Shown: positions 1 to 10,831 of the stretch, piece by piece | Position numbering within the stretch: position 1 is the stretch's first letter | Layout: each line of letters begins with the position of its first letter | From: Pleurotus ostreatus/Saccharomyces cerevisiae fusant | Lineage: Eukaryota > Opisthokonta | DNA: 64,000 nucleotides | Assembly: GCA_024196135.1 (NCBI GenBank) | Contig: JAMQCK010000101.1 | Location: 1 to 64,000, forward strand | Direction: 5' to 3' | Made by a program: the position numbers and the translations under genes | The notes under the pieces: generated by a model | Seen by the model: the letters and a program-made list of their open reading frames with translations, nothing else | Told to the model about the DNA's origin: nothing | The model's database searches: none

Positions 1-945
1 GGGGTGGGCACCACCCGCCACCGGATCCGGCATATTTGTACTTGTTTACTCCCCGCCAGGAAACTTTTCTCGGACGTTCCCGAATTCTCCTCATCCTCCC
101 TCGTCTGGTGGTAACGGTATCACTTAACTTTGTATGAAACACTTGTAGAGGGAAAGCTTTACTATCTACTCATGTTGTTTTTATGGCGATCCCCCCGATC
201 CAAAGATCCCCGACGCGGCGACTCTCCACCGGACAGGAATTGCATGGGCCATGATGATATGCATGGACATTCAGTCGCCGTCAGGTCCTGTGCAGGGTAG
301 ATTGGGTCAATCGCGCCGTTTCTCGTGGCTCATGTAGCGGTACGAACACCCGACGCGCATGGCAAGCAGCGTGGGGAAGAGGTCTTCTAAAGCAGAGGGG
401 GTTCAGCAAGGGAAGCCCTTAGTACATTTCAGCGGGCTGAGCAGAGATGGTAACTCCATACTAGAGGTCTCACGTCTGTTACATACTGAAAGGGGGGCCA
501 CATGAAAGGATATCGCTCGACTATAGGTCGTAGTCCAAAATCAAGGTCAGCGGGCGGCATTGTCACACGCGTGTCACAAGGCTTCTGGGCCTAGCGTGAC
601 AGGCAGTGTTCTCATATCTCCTCATCCATTTCTTCGTATTTTCAGACCGGATGAGGTGCGTTGTATTCAGGAACTTGGCAGCTACATTCTGTAGCAAAGA
701 CTAGCAAATACCACCCCAAGCGACCTTGAAAATCGAGAATTAGCAAAACTGCGCCTCCAAGGAACTCAATTTTCATGTCTTTGCTACCAAACATAGCTCA
801 GAATTGCCGCTGTCGAACGCACTTTATCCGGAGACGGCGCTCGAAAAAATGATGGAGGAGATGCAAAATTGCCGCGGAACGGGCCCCGAACCGCAGCAAA
901 ACAAGTACAAATATGCCGGATCCGGTGGCGGGTGGTGCCCACCCC
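1..945. mobile_element. Terminal-inverted-repeat element, non-autonomous DNA transposon or large MITE
   Basis: Bases 1-47 are a perfect inverted copy of bases 899-945 (left arm begins GGGGTGGGCACC, right arm ends GGTGCCCACCCC). The arms enclose about 850 bp with no ORF resembling a transposase. The left arm starts at the first base of the window, so the true element may extend further left and its target-site duplication cannot be read. A perfect 47-bp match over such a span points to a fairly recent insertion or a maintained palindrome. I see no transposase, so mobility would need a helper copy elsewhere. An alternative is the edge of a larger inverted duplication. Confidence 0.7.
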
Positions 946-2895
946 CATTCATACGACTCTTCTCCTGGCCTCTTCGCCTGCGCTTACACCTCTTCGCCCA
1001 GGGCCGCCCAGTCAGATGCGGTCCTCCCCAGTATCCTGAGCGCCGCGCACAGTCGCTGCAATGTGCTTAGGGTCCCGCGCAATGCGTTTGCCTCGGCGCC
1101 ACCATCGATTATCGAGCTAGCGGGACGCGCGCGCGAGGTGAGGCAAAACTATCGATTTTGCACTGGCAGCGGGAAGGGGGATGGATGCCCCCCTCATCCC
1201 CCCTCTTGGGGAATGGACGCCCCTCCCGGTGATTCAACACGCTGGCTTCTTCCCGGTGGGAGCCTTCGCTGCCGCTCGGCCAAGCTGCGTGGAAGCTCGC
1301 TATTTCAGCGGTTGGAAGCTCGACACCTACGTGCGTGGAAGTTGAACATATCAGCGCATGGAAGCTTGACATATCTGCGCAAGGAACCCCTCCATCTCGG
1401 CGACCGCGCCGTGAAGAGCTTCTTCGACCAGGACCAGACTGGGCGGCTTCTCGGCGTTCGCGGGCCTTGTATCGCGGTCCTGATGACCTTGCCTCACAGG
1501 TGCGGCAATAGTGAGTTACGACTTGCGTCTTCTACTGACCACCTTGCAGATAGAAGGTCCTCTTTGGTGGGTCCTCGTCGGTATGCTCGCCCACAATCCA
1601 TCTATACCCTCGCCTGACCTCCTCGCGCCCTACTATCGTGTCTCCTAGTTGGGCGCTTCTATCACCTATAGCAGCCTTTCTATTGCGATCACAGCCTTGC
1701 TATTGCGAGTGACCCGCCATCGCGAACATGCTTCCTGCGGCATCTCTATTGCTGGCGGTACCCTCCGAGAGCAAGTGTAGGCTGACCTAGTCCGCTGCTC
1801 GGGGTGGTGTACTGGCGGCTCCTTTGAGTCGGCTAGCGGCTCCTCTTGAGTTGCGCCCATTGACAACGGATTGCCCACGCCTCAGACTACGACAACCATG
1901 ACCTATCCACGCCCTGCGATGACCTATTGACAGACTGCGAAGGTCTACTCACGCCCTGCAATGACCTGTCCGCGGGTCCATTCGCGCCTCCGAGGGCCCA
2001 TCTGTGTCTCCGAGATGCCCATCATAGCCATCGAGAGGTCCTACCCGCACCTTAGGATGGCTTCGTCCCTCCGTATAATGAGCCCAAAATTCGCGACTGT
2101 TCGCGATCCTCCTTGCCAATCCCGACTTGCTCTCCTCGCCAATAGATTTTCTCTCACCGCAGCTCCCTCCCCGCCAACTCTCCCTGCATCTTGATAACGA
2201 TATGAACGCGATCTTACACGCTATACGCCCCGACATCTTACACGCGCTCATGCGACCTCACGATCCTCGTGCCCCCGGCGTGTTCAGGCGATATCATCAC
2301 AGGGCGCGTCAGCCTCGAGGCATCGCGCAGGCTCACGATCCTCATGTCCATGATCCTCGAGGGGGATGCTCATGCGACCACTGCAATTGTTCACTCATGC
2401 GGCCAAAGTATTCGTCCTCATTCGTGCTACTACGCCTCGAGGATCGTGCCCTGTGCCCTGCAACGATGCCGGATGCTTATTTGCCCTATACCAATGCTTA
2501 TTCCGCCTCGCGCTCGCAGACATGCAGATGCTCACGCCTCACGCTCGCAACACGCGAATATTTTGCTTCCGTCGCCGCGAGTTGCCTCCGCCGTCGTGAC
2601 TTTACCCCCGCGGCTTCGAATCCACTACCCGCCTCCGCTGCCACCGTTACTTGCTTTCGCTGTCGCTCTAATTTGCGTCCCCTGTCACTTCATTCTGCCA
2701 CCGCTGCCACTTTGTCCTGCCGCCGCTAGAATGACCGCATCATCATCCACAATACACCCAAACAGCCAAACAAATCCGCTCCGTACTCCCATTCCCCCGC
2801 GCCTCGTTGCCGCTTGCCCTCTGCCCATAGTCGCTGGGCGCCTCAAATCATCAAGCTATGGGCAGAGGGTGTGGAGTAGCGAGCGGTCTGAGAAC

Positions 2896-2979
2896 ACAAT
2901 GAGGCGCTCTACAAACACAAGGTGGCGGTCAGCGAACGCCAGGAGGCGCTCTGCGAGCACAAGGAGGCGATCCGCAGAG
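2896..2979. repeat. Tandem repeat, 21 bp x about 4
   Basis: Four diverged copies of a 21-bp unit carrying the core GAGGCGCTC/GTGGCGGTC occur at 2901, 2922, 2943 and 2964. The period is a multiple of three, so one frame reads as a 7-residue repeat rich in Arg and Ser. No surrounding gene is apparent. Confidence 0.8.
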
Positions 2980-5298
2980 GCCTACGGTGATTATGGGCAG
3001 AGGGCGTGGGCTGCTTGAGCGCGCAGTGGCTTGCTGCGCGAGGGTTATAAAATATCTAATTCCAGGGGCGTGTTTCCTTTTCAATGTAGCATGGCGTGCG
3101 CTGGCTGACGGCTTCACATCATAGACATCCTAAGTCGTGGCATGCTCTCACAAAATTAACGCTTCTACAGAGTCTACCGCACACGAACGAACGTATCAAT
3201 GGAGTTTTAAGAGTCGCCCTTCAACAGTCCCGACGCCCTCCCGCATCCCGTACTTCCTCATCCGGACACTGTTCGATCGCCTTCCTTTCTACACCTATAT
3301 CCCGCCCCTTCACTTCGTAACCCTGGTCTCACGTAGCGATAAGCGCCTCGCGGTAGGCGCGCGGCTAGCGATACAGCTCGAGGGGAAGGGTTGTTGGTGC
3401 GATTGGGAGCGTGCGCCTCTTGATACAGTTCGAGACGCACTCGATACAGCATCGAGCGGGAGTCTCCCGCGGCTGTCGATGATGTACGTCTTGTTATCCT
3501 GAGTCTCTCGCCACACCAGCACTGTCAAGGTGGTCCACGGCCTCGCTCAACTTGCTACGAGCCCTCGTTTCCACGGCGCACCAGTCGAGACGGCCAGACG
3601 TAGCGACTACGGCAAGCTGCAAGGCGGCGGCGCCCTAATGAAGATTCGCACTGCTATCAAGCTATCCTGGCGACGCCTCCACTTCATAGCCGCCTCAGTG
3701 AGTGCCTAGCCATCCCCGCGATTACGGTCATAATCTAATGAACCTCTAGCCTCCTCGAAACCGCCCCCTGACTTCTAGATGCAGAACAACAGCTACCTAA
3801 CCCAGCGAACAAGCGCGACCTGACCCAGCGGCGCTTCTAGGCGCCGCCGTTAGACTCCTCTTTCTCAAAGCGGCGCTAACGCTTCTCTGCCGCAGTACTG
3901 ACGTTTCCCTACCGCAGCCCTAATCCCTCTACGCCCACTTCCATCCTATACCTTCGTCAGTCCCCTTCGGCGCTGAGGTCGCGCTAGTTCCCCTCGCCAC
4001 TGATCCTTCTTTGACCCGTCTATCACTGCCGTCCCGCCCTATGCGCGCCTGTCCCTTAAGCACCCTGTGCTTCTCTTATGTCCTTGGCTAGGCGGCGGCG
4101 TCCTGCTTGACATGACTGCGGCGCTCTACTCGTCGGGGCGTGGCGCTAGCGCTTCCCAATGAATGGCGGCGCTCAATCATTATACTCGCGCTTTTACTAC
4201 TGTATTAGTCCATCTGCTCTTCCTCTCATATCTTGCCTGCCCTTCGACACTAAGGCGCAACCTCGCCTCAGGTAGCCTATCCGAGCGGCCTCGTTGACTC
4301 CGCCAGCGCGGCTGCCGCCCGCGGATGTACGTCCTCACTCAATCGTGGATGTGACCTCGCCGATACGAGTCTGCTACGCCCTCACCTCAGCGCCTCGGCC
4401 AAAGCTCTTTCCACTCTACGCCCCCGCCTCGGCAAGAATATCGTCGGGATTGACGCGTGTGCTCGAATATGATGATGACTTTCGTTATTTCTGACATTCC
4501 TTGGCTGCGCGTTTTCCTTGCTCTCGTGTCGAACGACTGTGCGACATTCTCGCTCTTTCTCATCCAATCTAACTAACGGCAAGCCAACTCCAACTTCCTT
4601 CTGGAACCCTCAGTGTGTGCACCTCGTACGGTCTTTCGCGCCTGCCGTCTATTTTGACTTCGATTGGTACTTCTCTCTGGCCTCTCTCAACGTGCGTCTC
4701 GCCCGGCAACGAAGAAGAAACGAAGAGCGAACTTCAGAGAACGGCTCGATACGCTCGGCAGGCATATCCCGGTCAGCTGCTCGTACTTCTCTCGTTGTAA
4801 GTAACGGCTTTTGACAGTGCCCGCCCCTGCCGGTTACAAGGGCTTCGAGACGCGTCGCAAGCCTCTCACGCTAGATCTTCGGTGGCACCATCATGTCTTG
4901 TTCGTTGTGTTGAACTCATTATGTTTGGGTGAATTGATCAGCGCGCCCGACATGGACGTAGTCGGGCGCAATCTGTCTTGTCCTCATGTCCCCTTGTCCA
5001 CCTTGTATGCTCTGACTGATTCACTTTCTTCCAACAACGCCACCCATCCTTGTTTCGACTAGGTCTCCGTCTAGGTTTGATGCGCTTATCGTGCATCTTT
5101 CCTGTGAATAACAAAACACGCCTGCGACACGTTCTTCATCGCTCTTTGCCGTCCTGATTTGTAGAGCTGCCTTCTTCGTCCCTTGCTACTTCTCTTCTCT
5201 ACCCATCGCTCATTCGAACATTCGCCGGGCTCTTACATCTTTCCATTCAGTCCCATCTCATTTACTCCCCCGTTGACTTCGTCTATCGCTTCGTCCGC

Positions 5299-5398
5299 CT
5301 CATTGATACCTCATTTGCCTCATTGACATCTTCTTCACCTCATCGACGCCTCATTCACCTCATACAGACCACCCTCGTCTCATTGACATCTCATTCAC
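5299..5398. repeat. Tandem repeat, 20 bp x 5
   Basis: Five consecutive 20-bp units start with CTCATTGA or a close variant (5299, 5319, 5339, 5359, 5379). The fourth copy is the most diverged. The array lies in the pyrimidine-rich gene-free region. Confidence 0.85.
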
Positions 5399-6074
5399 CA
5401 CCCCCTTGTTCACACACTAAACCCAATGTTATCGCGCGCCTCGTGTTGAGTCTATTCAATCCGTTGCAGGTCACTGGTTCATTAACATCGCCGGTCAACG
5501 TGGCTTACGATATGCCATCGATGGCAGGTGTTCTGCACTGATATGCTAGCGATGAATTGGGTACTTTCCGTCAGCCCCAATATCGCACAGGCTTGTGTTC
5601 GAGTCGTGCAGATTTACGTCGCGGGACAATGAGAAATCAGTGCTCTCGATATTGCGCCCTGGCCGAGGCGAGAGGGCAGTACGTACTGGGGCTTGAGGAT
5701 ACTTGTACTCAGGAGACACTAGAGGGGCTCTCCTGGACCGTCCTACCAATTGAAAGCGCAAAACCCGCGCATCAAAGGAAGGACGCGAAGTCGAACCGTG
5801 ACATACACGTGATTGCGTCACTCCGCCCGATCCTAAAGCCACAAGGCTCGCAACCTCGTCTGGGAGATGCAAGGGAATGCCCGATGGGACTATGTGCGTG
5901 CCTCTGCGTACCTTGCATGACACGGAAGGGATGAGTGACCGTCATGTTGGTCAACAGCCATAAACCTGCAAAATCATTGAGAGTATGAGGTTCACATTGA
6001 GTTCATGAATGCTGAGTACCGCGCAACGCTCCCGATACCACAGTGACTGCCACCCTGACCATGATACTACCATA

Positions 6075-6901
6075 CTACGCCAGCTGGAACACGGCAGAAA
6101 TGCCCACAACATACGACGCGAGACCGAGCCCGATGCGGACGAGGTGCTGCTTCTTCCACCGCTGGATGCGCTTCCAGCTGTCCTCCGCGTCCTCGGCGCT
6201 GATCGCGCCCGTGGAGACGTAGCGGTCGCGCATGCCGCGGAGGACCTTGATGTTGGCCATCACTGGGAGAATCGTCAGATTGCAGTTCTGAATTTCAGTT
6301 TCATGGCAAGCAAGGATGCGCATAAAGCGCGTGTGCAGGCAGGATGTCAAGTGGTACGCCTGAATCTAATTGGCACTCACTCGTCGCAAGCGTGTACGGG
6401 ATGTTCGCCGCGCAGAGGGCGCCAGCGCCATACAAGTAAGGCCGAACGTTCGTCGACGGGCCTGTGTAGAGGTACGCCGCCGTCCAGAACCCAACGACGG
6501 AGCCGAGCGCACTCGTAACGAAACGGGGCTATATGAGTCGTCGATCAGTGTCAGTGATGCGTGTGGAGGGATGAATGCGCGGCAAGGGACACCAATGCAC
6601 GATCAACACCGGCAAGGGCAGCCTATATTTCTGATGCGCGAGGAAGGATGCCACTGACGCGCAAGGAGGAATGGCGCGAAAACGCAAAGAGGTGAGTGAC
6701 TCTGACACGCACCGCAGCAGTCTCGTACAGGAACGCCCACAACGAGAGCGCCTTGCCCGGCTCGACCTTCACCGTCTCGATAGCAGGAAGGATACCGTAC
6801 GTCGCCATGCCAAGGTTGGAGAAGATGAAATAGCCAGAGGAGCTGAGGCCCACCGCGAGCGCGGTGGCGGTGGGGAGGCCGACGCGAGAGACGAGGGACA
6901 T
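6075..6901 (-). CDS. DUF1772 / anthrone-oxygenase-like small membrane protein
   Basis: Three exons on the minus strand (6901-6713, 6528-6381, 6262-6075) give 174 residues, and all three joins keep frame. The N-terminus has a Gly/Ala-rich hydrophobic segment (residues about 8-35, TALAVGLSSSGYFIFSN), followed by two more hydrophobic stretches around FWTAAYLYTG and ALCAANIPYTLA and a C-terminal one (GLASYVVGISAVFQLA). Four segments in about 170 residues is the architecture of the DUF1772 family. Some fungal members act next to polyketide synthases as anthrone oxygenases, but many are of unknown role. No polyketide synthase is in this window, so I do not claim that activity. A TATATATA sits near 7053-7060, about 150 bp upstream, in the region shared with divergent GLE1. 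Confidence 0.8.
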
Positions 6902-7648
6902 GGTGGGCAGTCGGTCGTGTCTAGTAGGTGTCGTTGGAAGTGAAAAATCGTTTGAAGTGGAAGGTCGTTCAGTAGAAAAGCTTGGACGACGTAGATTGAA
7001 GAGGGATGAGAGACAAAGGCAACCTTGAGCGCTCTCCTGTTGAGTGGGTCGTATATATATGATGGAGTGTTTGATCTAGATCTCGCTTCTGTATGCGGGG
7101 CGTCAACTGATTTGACGAAGTCATTCAGTGCGGAGGTAGATTAACCGCTTTCGGGACGCGTCAGTGACGCGGCGTGATTCGTGGAGAGCCACGGGATGCG
7201 AGACGCGTCTCAGCGGCGAGTGATTTGCATTCCTCATACGGTCCATCCCCGATAGGTCGGCCCCAAAGATTGCACTCTCGATTGACGGTTGAAAAGCTCG
7301 AAAAAAATCGACCGTCTGGATCTAGATGACGAGAGCCTCATGACCTTGTTTAGCCAAGTTAGAGACAACTGCGCGCAGACCAATAACGGGCATCAGGAGA
7401 GAGTGTTCAAAGTCAGAGGCATCCGCTCGTATCCTGGAGTTTCATGGTATCGCAAGTGAGATGAGCAGGAGAAGATGGAAAGGGTCGAGGAAAAGGAATG
7501 AGGCAACACGTGGTCAGCCTTGAGTCACATCCCGTGAATTGTCACATTTTGTGACGCACCGCGCCTTGTCAGCGACCGCCACCACCAACAATCCAAACTG
7601 ACTTGGAACTGGCTTGCGAGATACTACACAGCACTATAACATACTCCT
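6902..7648. promoter_or_regulatory. Divergent intergenic region between the DUF1772 gene and GLE1
   Basis: This 750-bp spacer separates two divergent genes. It holds a TATATATA (7053-7060) oriented for the minus-strand gene and no clear TATA box for GLE1. Around 7140-7215 there are several ACGCGTC-type words (MluI-box-like). No ORF of note. Confidence 0.45.
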
Positions 7649-9688
7649 ATGAGGTTCGGGCTTCCAAGATCGCCGTCGCCATCCCCCGTGCGACTGTGAG
7701 TGCAATAAGTGGCGCTGCTTGGTTCAAACATGACATGAGGCCTTTATCAGGAGCACCCGACCGCGTTCATCATATGCTGTCCCCTCTGATAGCGACTCGG
7801 ATGAGGATGAGTCTACATCTGAAGATGTAACCACGCCGTCGACCTCGGAGCCAGAAACCTCGTCCGACAACGAAGCGACACCCACACGGTCCGTTTTTGT
7901 TGTGTTCAAAGTGGCTATCGCTAATTTCATTCTAGAAAGTCACGATTCAGACGAACAGCTGCAGAGCAGAGAAATATAGAGGACACCGTCGCCTCTATAC
8001 GCCTACGCACTCGGCACCATGACTCTTACGAAGAATGGGAGAAACAAACGCGGCGAGACGCTTTTGTAAGCGCCACCATTCTGAACACCTTCTACTTGTT
8101 TCTGACTCAACGCAGAAAACCGCTCGAAAAGAAGCAGCGGAGCAGAAACTCGTCGAAGTCCAGGATGAACGCGACACCGCTCTCCTCGCGCAAGTCCACG
8201 CCCAGCAAATGGCCGAGGTCGAAGCGCAGCTCAAGAACCTCACCATGCAGCAGGCCGCCGAACAGGCCAAACTTGAGCAGTCCTGGAAAGTGCGCGAGAA
8301 GTCGCTCTGGGACAGAATAGAGGCCGGCATCAAGGTCGAGCAGGACAAGGAGTTCGCGCGGCTTGAGGCGGAGCGCAAGGTGCGCGAAGAGGAGGAGCGG
8401 AAGCGACAAGAGGAGGAGAACAAGCGGAAGGAGGAGGAGCGGAAAAAAGAGGAGGAGATTAAGCAGAAGGAGCAGGCGGAGAAGCAGAAGAAGGAGGCGG
8501 AGGAGAAGCAGAGGCAGGATGAGCAGCAGAGGAAGGCGGCGGACGAGGAGCAGAAGCGCAAGGAGGACCAGCAACGACAATCCGATGCGCAAGCAGCGCA
8601 GGCTAAGGACGAGCAAGCGAAGGCTCTGGGTGGTACGACTGCTATGGACGACTGGCGGGCTGCTCGCGAGAATTTGATGGTGAGTTTTCTTCGCCTTCGC
8701 GCGGTTAAAAACCCCTAATTTCCTTCTAGCGCCTCAAAAACGAGAACACGCGAGTTGCGAAGGCCAACCCACAAGCCAAGTCGACATGGGGCAATCTCCG
8801 TCGCCAGGTCGTGCGCAAGGTCGGCCAGGTCACCAACGACGAGGCTGAGATCACTCGCATAGTCAGTATATTTACCCTCTTCCTCTTATTCAGTACTCAA
8901 TAATTCCCCCAGAGCAACGAAATCATCGACCTCGCAAACTCCGCCAGCGGTTCCTCAATCCTCCTCAACGCCTTCTACTCCTCAATCGCCAAGGCCGTCC
9001 TCCTCCAAGCCGAAACCGAGGTGACCGCCGAAAAAGCCAGCGCCCTCCCCATCGCCCGCGTCGCGTACCGCCTCCTCGCCACCCTCGACGGCCTCGCCGA
9101 CGTCTTCTTCGCCAAGCTCGTCCAGCGCGTCGGCGGCTGGCCCGTCCCCGCCATCCCGCCCGCGGCCGACTTCGACGGCAGGCAGTGGAAGGACAGCCAC
9201 GAGCGCTTCGGCTACCGCGTCAGCCAGGACACGGGCGCGATGGAGACGACGCCGCAGCATATCGAGCGCGTTACGGGGGTTATGAGGGTGTACTTTCATA
9301 TTTTGGCGACGCCGCCGGGGGGTAAGCCGATTGCGAGCCGCTTTTTCCAGACCCCGAGGTATTGGGTGTGGTTTGCGAGGGTGCTGGGCAGTCGGTCGCT
9401 GTTGGCGAGCGATGTCTGCGTGTCTTTGATGCATGGTGAGCGTCGCTCGAACCATTCGTTATCCCGATCCAGCTGCTAACAAGCCTCATAGCCGCCTTAG
9501 AGATCTTCGGCGCCGACGCACGCAAGATATGGGGAAAGCAGTGGACCAAAGTGCTCGCTCTCATCTACGACCTGGTTCAGAACGGCATCGGCGAAGGCAA
9601 GCCTCTCGGCGGCACCAGCCCTGAGGGGACTGCTGGAAGGTTGCGTGTCAAGCTAGAGATAGACAAGATCATGGGTGTTAGTAGTTGA
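7649..9688 (+). CDS. GLE1: mRNA export factor GLE1 (nuclear pore)
   Basis: Seven exons (7649-7695, 7751-7888, 7936-8065, 8116-8679, 8730-8861, 8913-9435, 9492-9688) encode 576 residues, near the yeast Gle1 length. The start MRFGLPRSPSP and the following Ser/Asp-rich stretch match fungal Gle1 N-termini. Residues about 180-275 are an almost pure Glu/Lys/Arg/Gln coiled coil. The C-terminal 280 residues form the conserved helical domain (RYWVWFARVLG near residue 500). Gle1 sits on the cytoplasmic face of the nuclear pore and, in yeast with inositol hexakisphosphate, activates the DEAD-box ATPase Dbp5 so mRNPs are remodelled on export. The start was chosen because the frame of exon 2 is closed upstream by TGA at 7731 and only a 55-nt intron (GTGAGT to CAG) links it to this ATG. 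Confidence 0.92.
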
Positions 9689-10320
9689 GGCGCTGGCGGT
9701 TCTGTCCTTGAGACTGGTAGTCTCGCCGAGAGAGCGCCTAGCGGATCTTGGCTCTTCCGTACTCTATCACTACTGATATCGAGTTGCGTGTCTTGTATCT
9801 GTCTTCGCGCAGACGTCGCCTCTTTCAGAGTGCCCGTACTCATATGTTTGTTACAACAGTGAAGGCAGCTGATCAGTCTTCTTCGAAGACGAAGTTCGTG
9901 ACGGCGAACTTCGTGTTCCTGCAGCTTATCACGTAGTATTCTCGGTTCGCCGCTCTATGCACATTCCTGAGTCTAGTGCACGTCATTCCCCTTCGGATGA
10001 ATACCCTACAGACCTCCATACCCTCTTGAGACTCACAACCGCGCTCATTCGCGCTCGAGGCGCCCAATCCCGCGGATCTGATTGGGCGGTCATATGCTGC
10101 AAGGGGGACTGGACGCAGACCTCGACGGCTCCACGCTACGTACGTACCCCGCTCCCCCTTCCAATTAGGCAAATGCGTGCAGGGGCGCGTTCGCTATCGA
10201 TGCGGATCCAGCCCTAAATTCGCGCGCCTCGCGACGTTTCACTTCTTCCTTCCTGCCCTCACCTTCGGCACCCGCTACTAACCTCCACCCCACTCATCAA
10301 CCCCCACCACATCCTTCGCA
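9689..10320. other. Intergenic region with a perfect hairpin
   Basis: No gene is seen. At 9889-9914 a perfect 10-bp stem (ACGAAGTTCG with CGAACTTCGT) closes a 6-nt loop about 200 bp after the GLE1 stop. It may lie in the 3' untranslated region. The remainder is unremarkable and supplies the promoter of the small HTH gene. Confidence 0.4.
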
Positions 10321-10692
10321 ATGGCCCCCGACCCCCAGTGCAGCGCTCTCGCCGCCGCGATGCACAAGAGCGGTGAGAGTCGAAGTGATCTGACTTGCGG
10401 GGTGCATCGAGCTCACGCCACCCGCAGGCCTCTCGTACGCTCAGATCGCTGCGAAGATCAACAAGCCCGAGCAGCACGTTATTGACGGTATGTGGCCTAT
10501 CACTTCCTCCTTTATCGTATTTGAACATATATGCGATAGTGTGCACCGGCACCGTGAAGCCGACGGAGGCGGAGTTCAACGCCCTGGCTGGCGCGCTCGG
10601 GATCAAGGAGAGCGTGAGTTCAATTCCCTCTCTTGTTGACTCAGCTTAACCTTGAACAGGTCCCCCACACCGGCGTGCACTCCACTGCTTGA
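10321..10692 (+). CDS. 72-residue HTH protein resembling the cyanase N-terminal domain
   Basis: Four small exons (10321-10372, 10428-10487, 10540-10613, 10660-10692) give 72 residues and all joins keep frame. The order of helices (AAMHKSGLSYAQIAAKIN, then EQHVIDVCTG, then TEAEFNALAGALGI) matches the lambda-repressor-like helix bundle at the N-terminus of cyanate lyase. The cyanase C-terminal catalytic domain (Arg/Glu/Ser active site) is absent, and the protein ends about 12 residues after the bundle. It is therefore not a cyanase. Such free-standing HTH proteins might bind DNA or protein. Function is not known from the sequence. Confidence 0.75.
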
Positions 10693-10831
10693 TTGTACTG
10701 TATCTTGGAATCATGTACTCTGCTGTATTGCTCGAAGGGAAATTGGAAATGTATTCATACAGTAAACGCGAGTATGATGCGTGAGCTCGCACCAGTCATT
10801 GAGTACCACACAAGCCACATCCACTCGCCCA

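Larger units (their letters stand above)
946..6074. other. 5.1-kb gene-free, pyrimidine-rich, repeat-bearing region
   Basis: No ORF here shows a recognisable domain, convincing splice structure or codon pattern. From about 1.6 kb to 5.5 kb the plus strand is rich in C and T and contains recurring short themes (GGCGCT, CTCATT, TCGCCTC) plus two clear tandem arrays at 2896-2979 and 5299-5398. The longest ORF (2269-3018, plus) owes its length partly to the 21-bp array. The most likely content is decayed transposable-element or satellite-like DNA following the inverted-repeat element at the left edge. Confidence 0.55.

Noticed and set aside
913..1617. 234-codon plus-strand ORF
   Set aside because: It overlaps the right arm of the inverted-repeat element, has no recognisable domain and no supporting splice sites.
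2269..3018. 249-codon plus-strand ORF with a 7-residue repeat
   Set aside because: Its length depends on a tandem DNA repeat and Pro/Cys/His-rich low-quality sequence; no family, no good start context.
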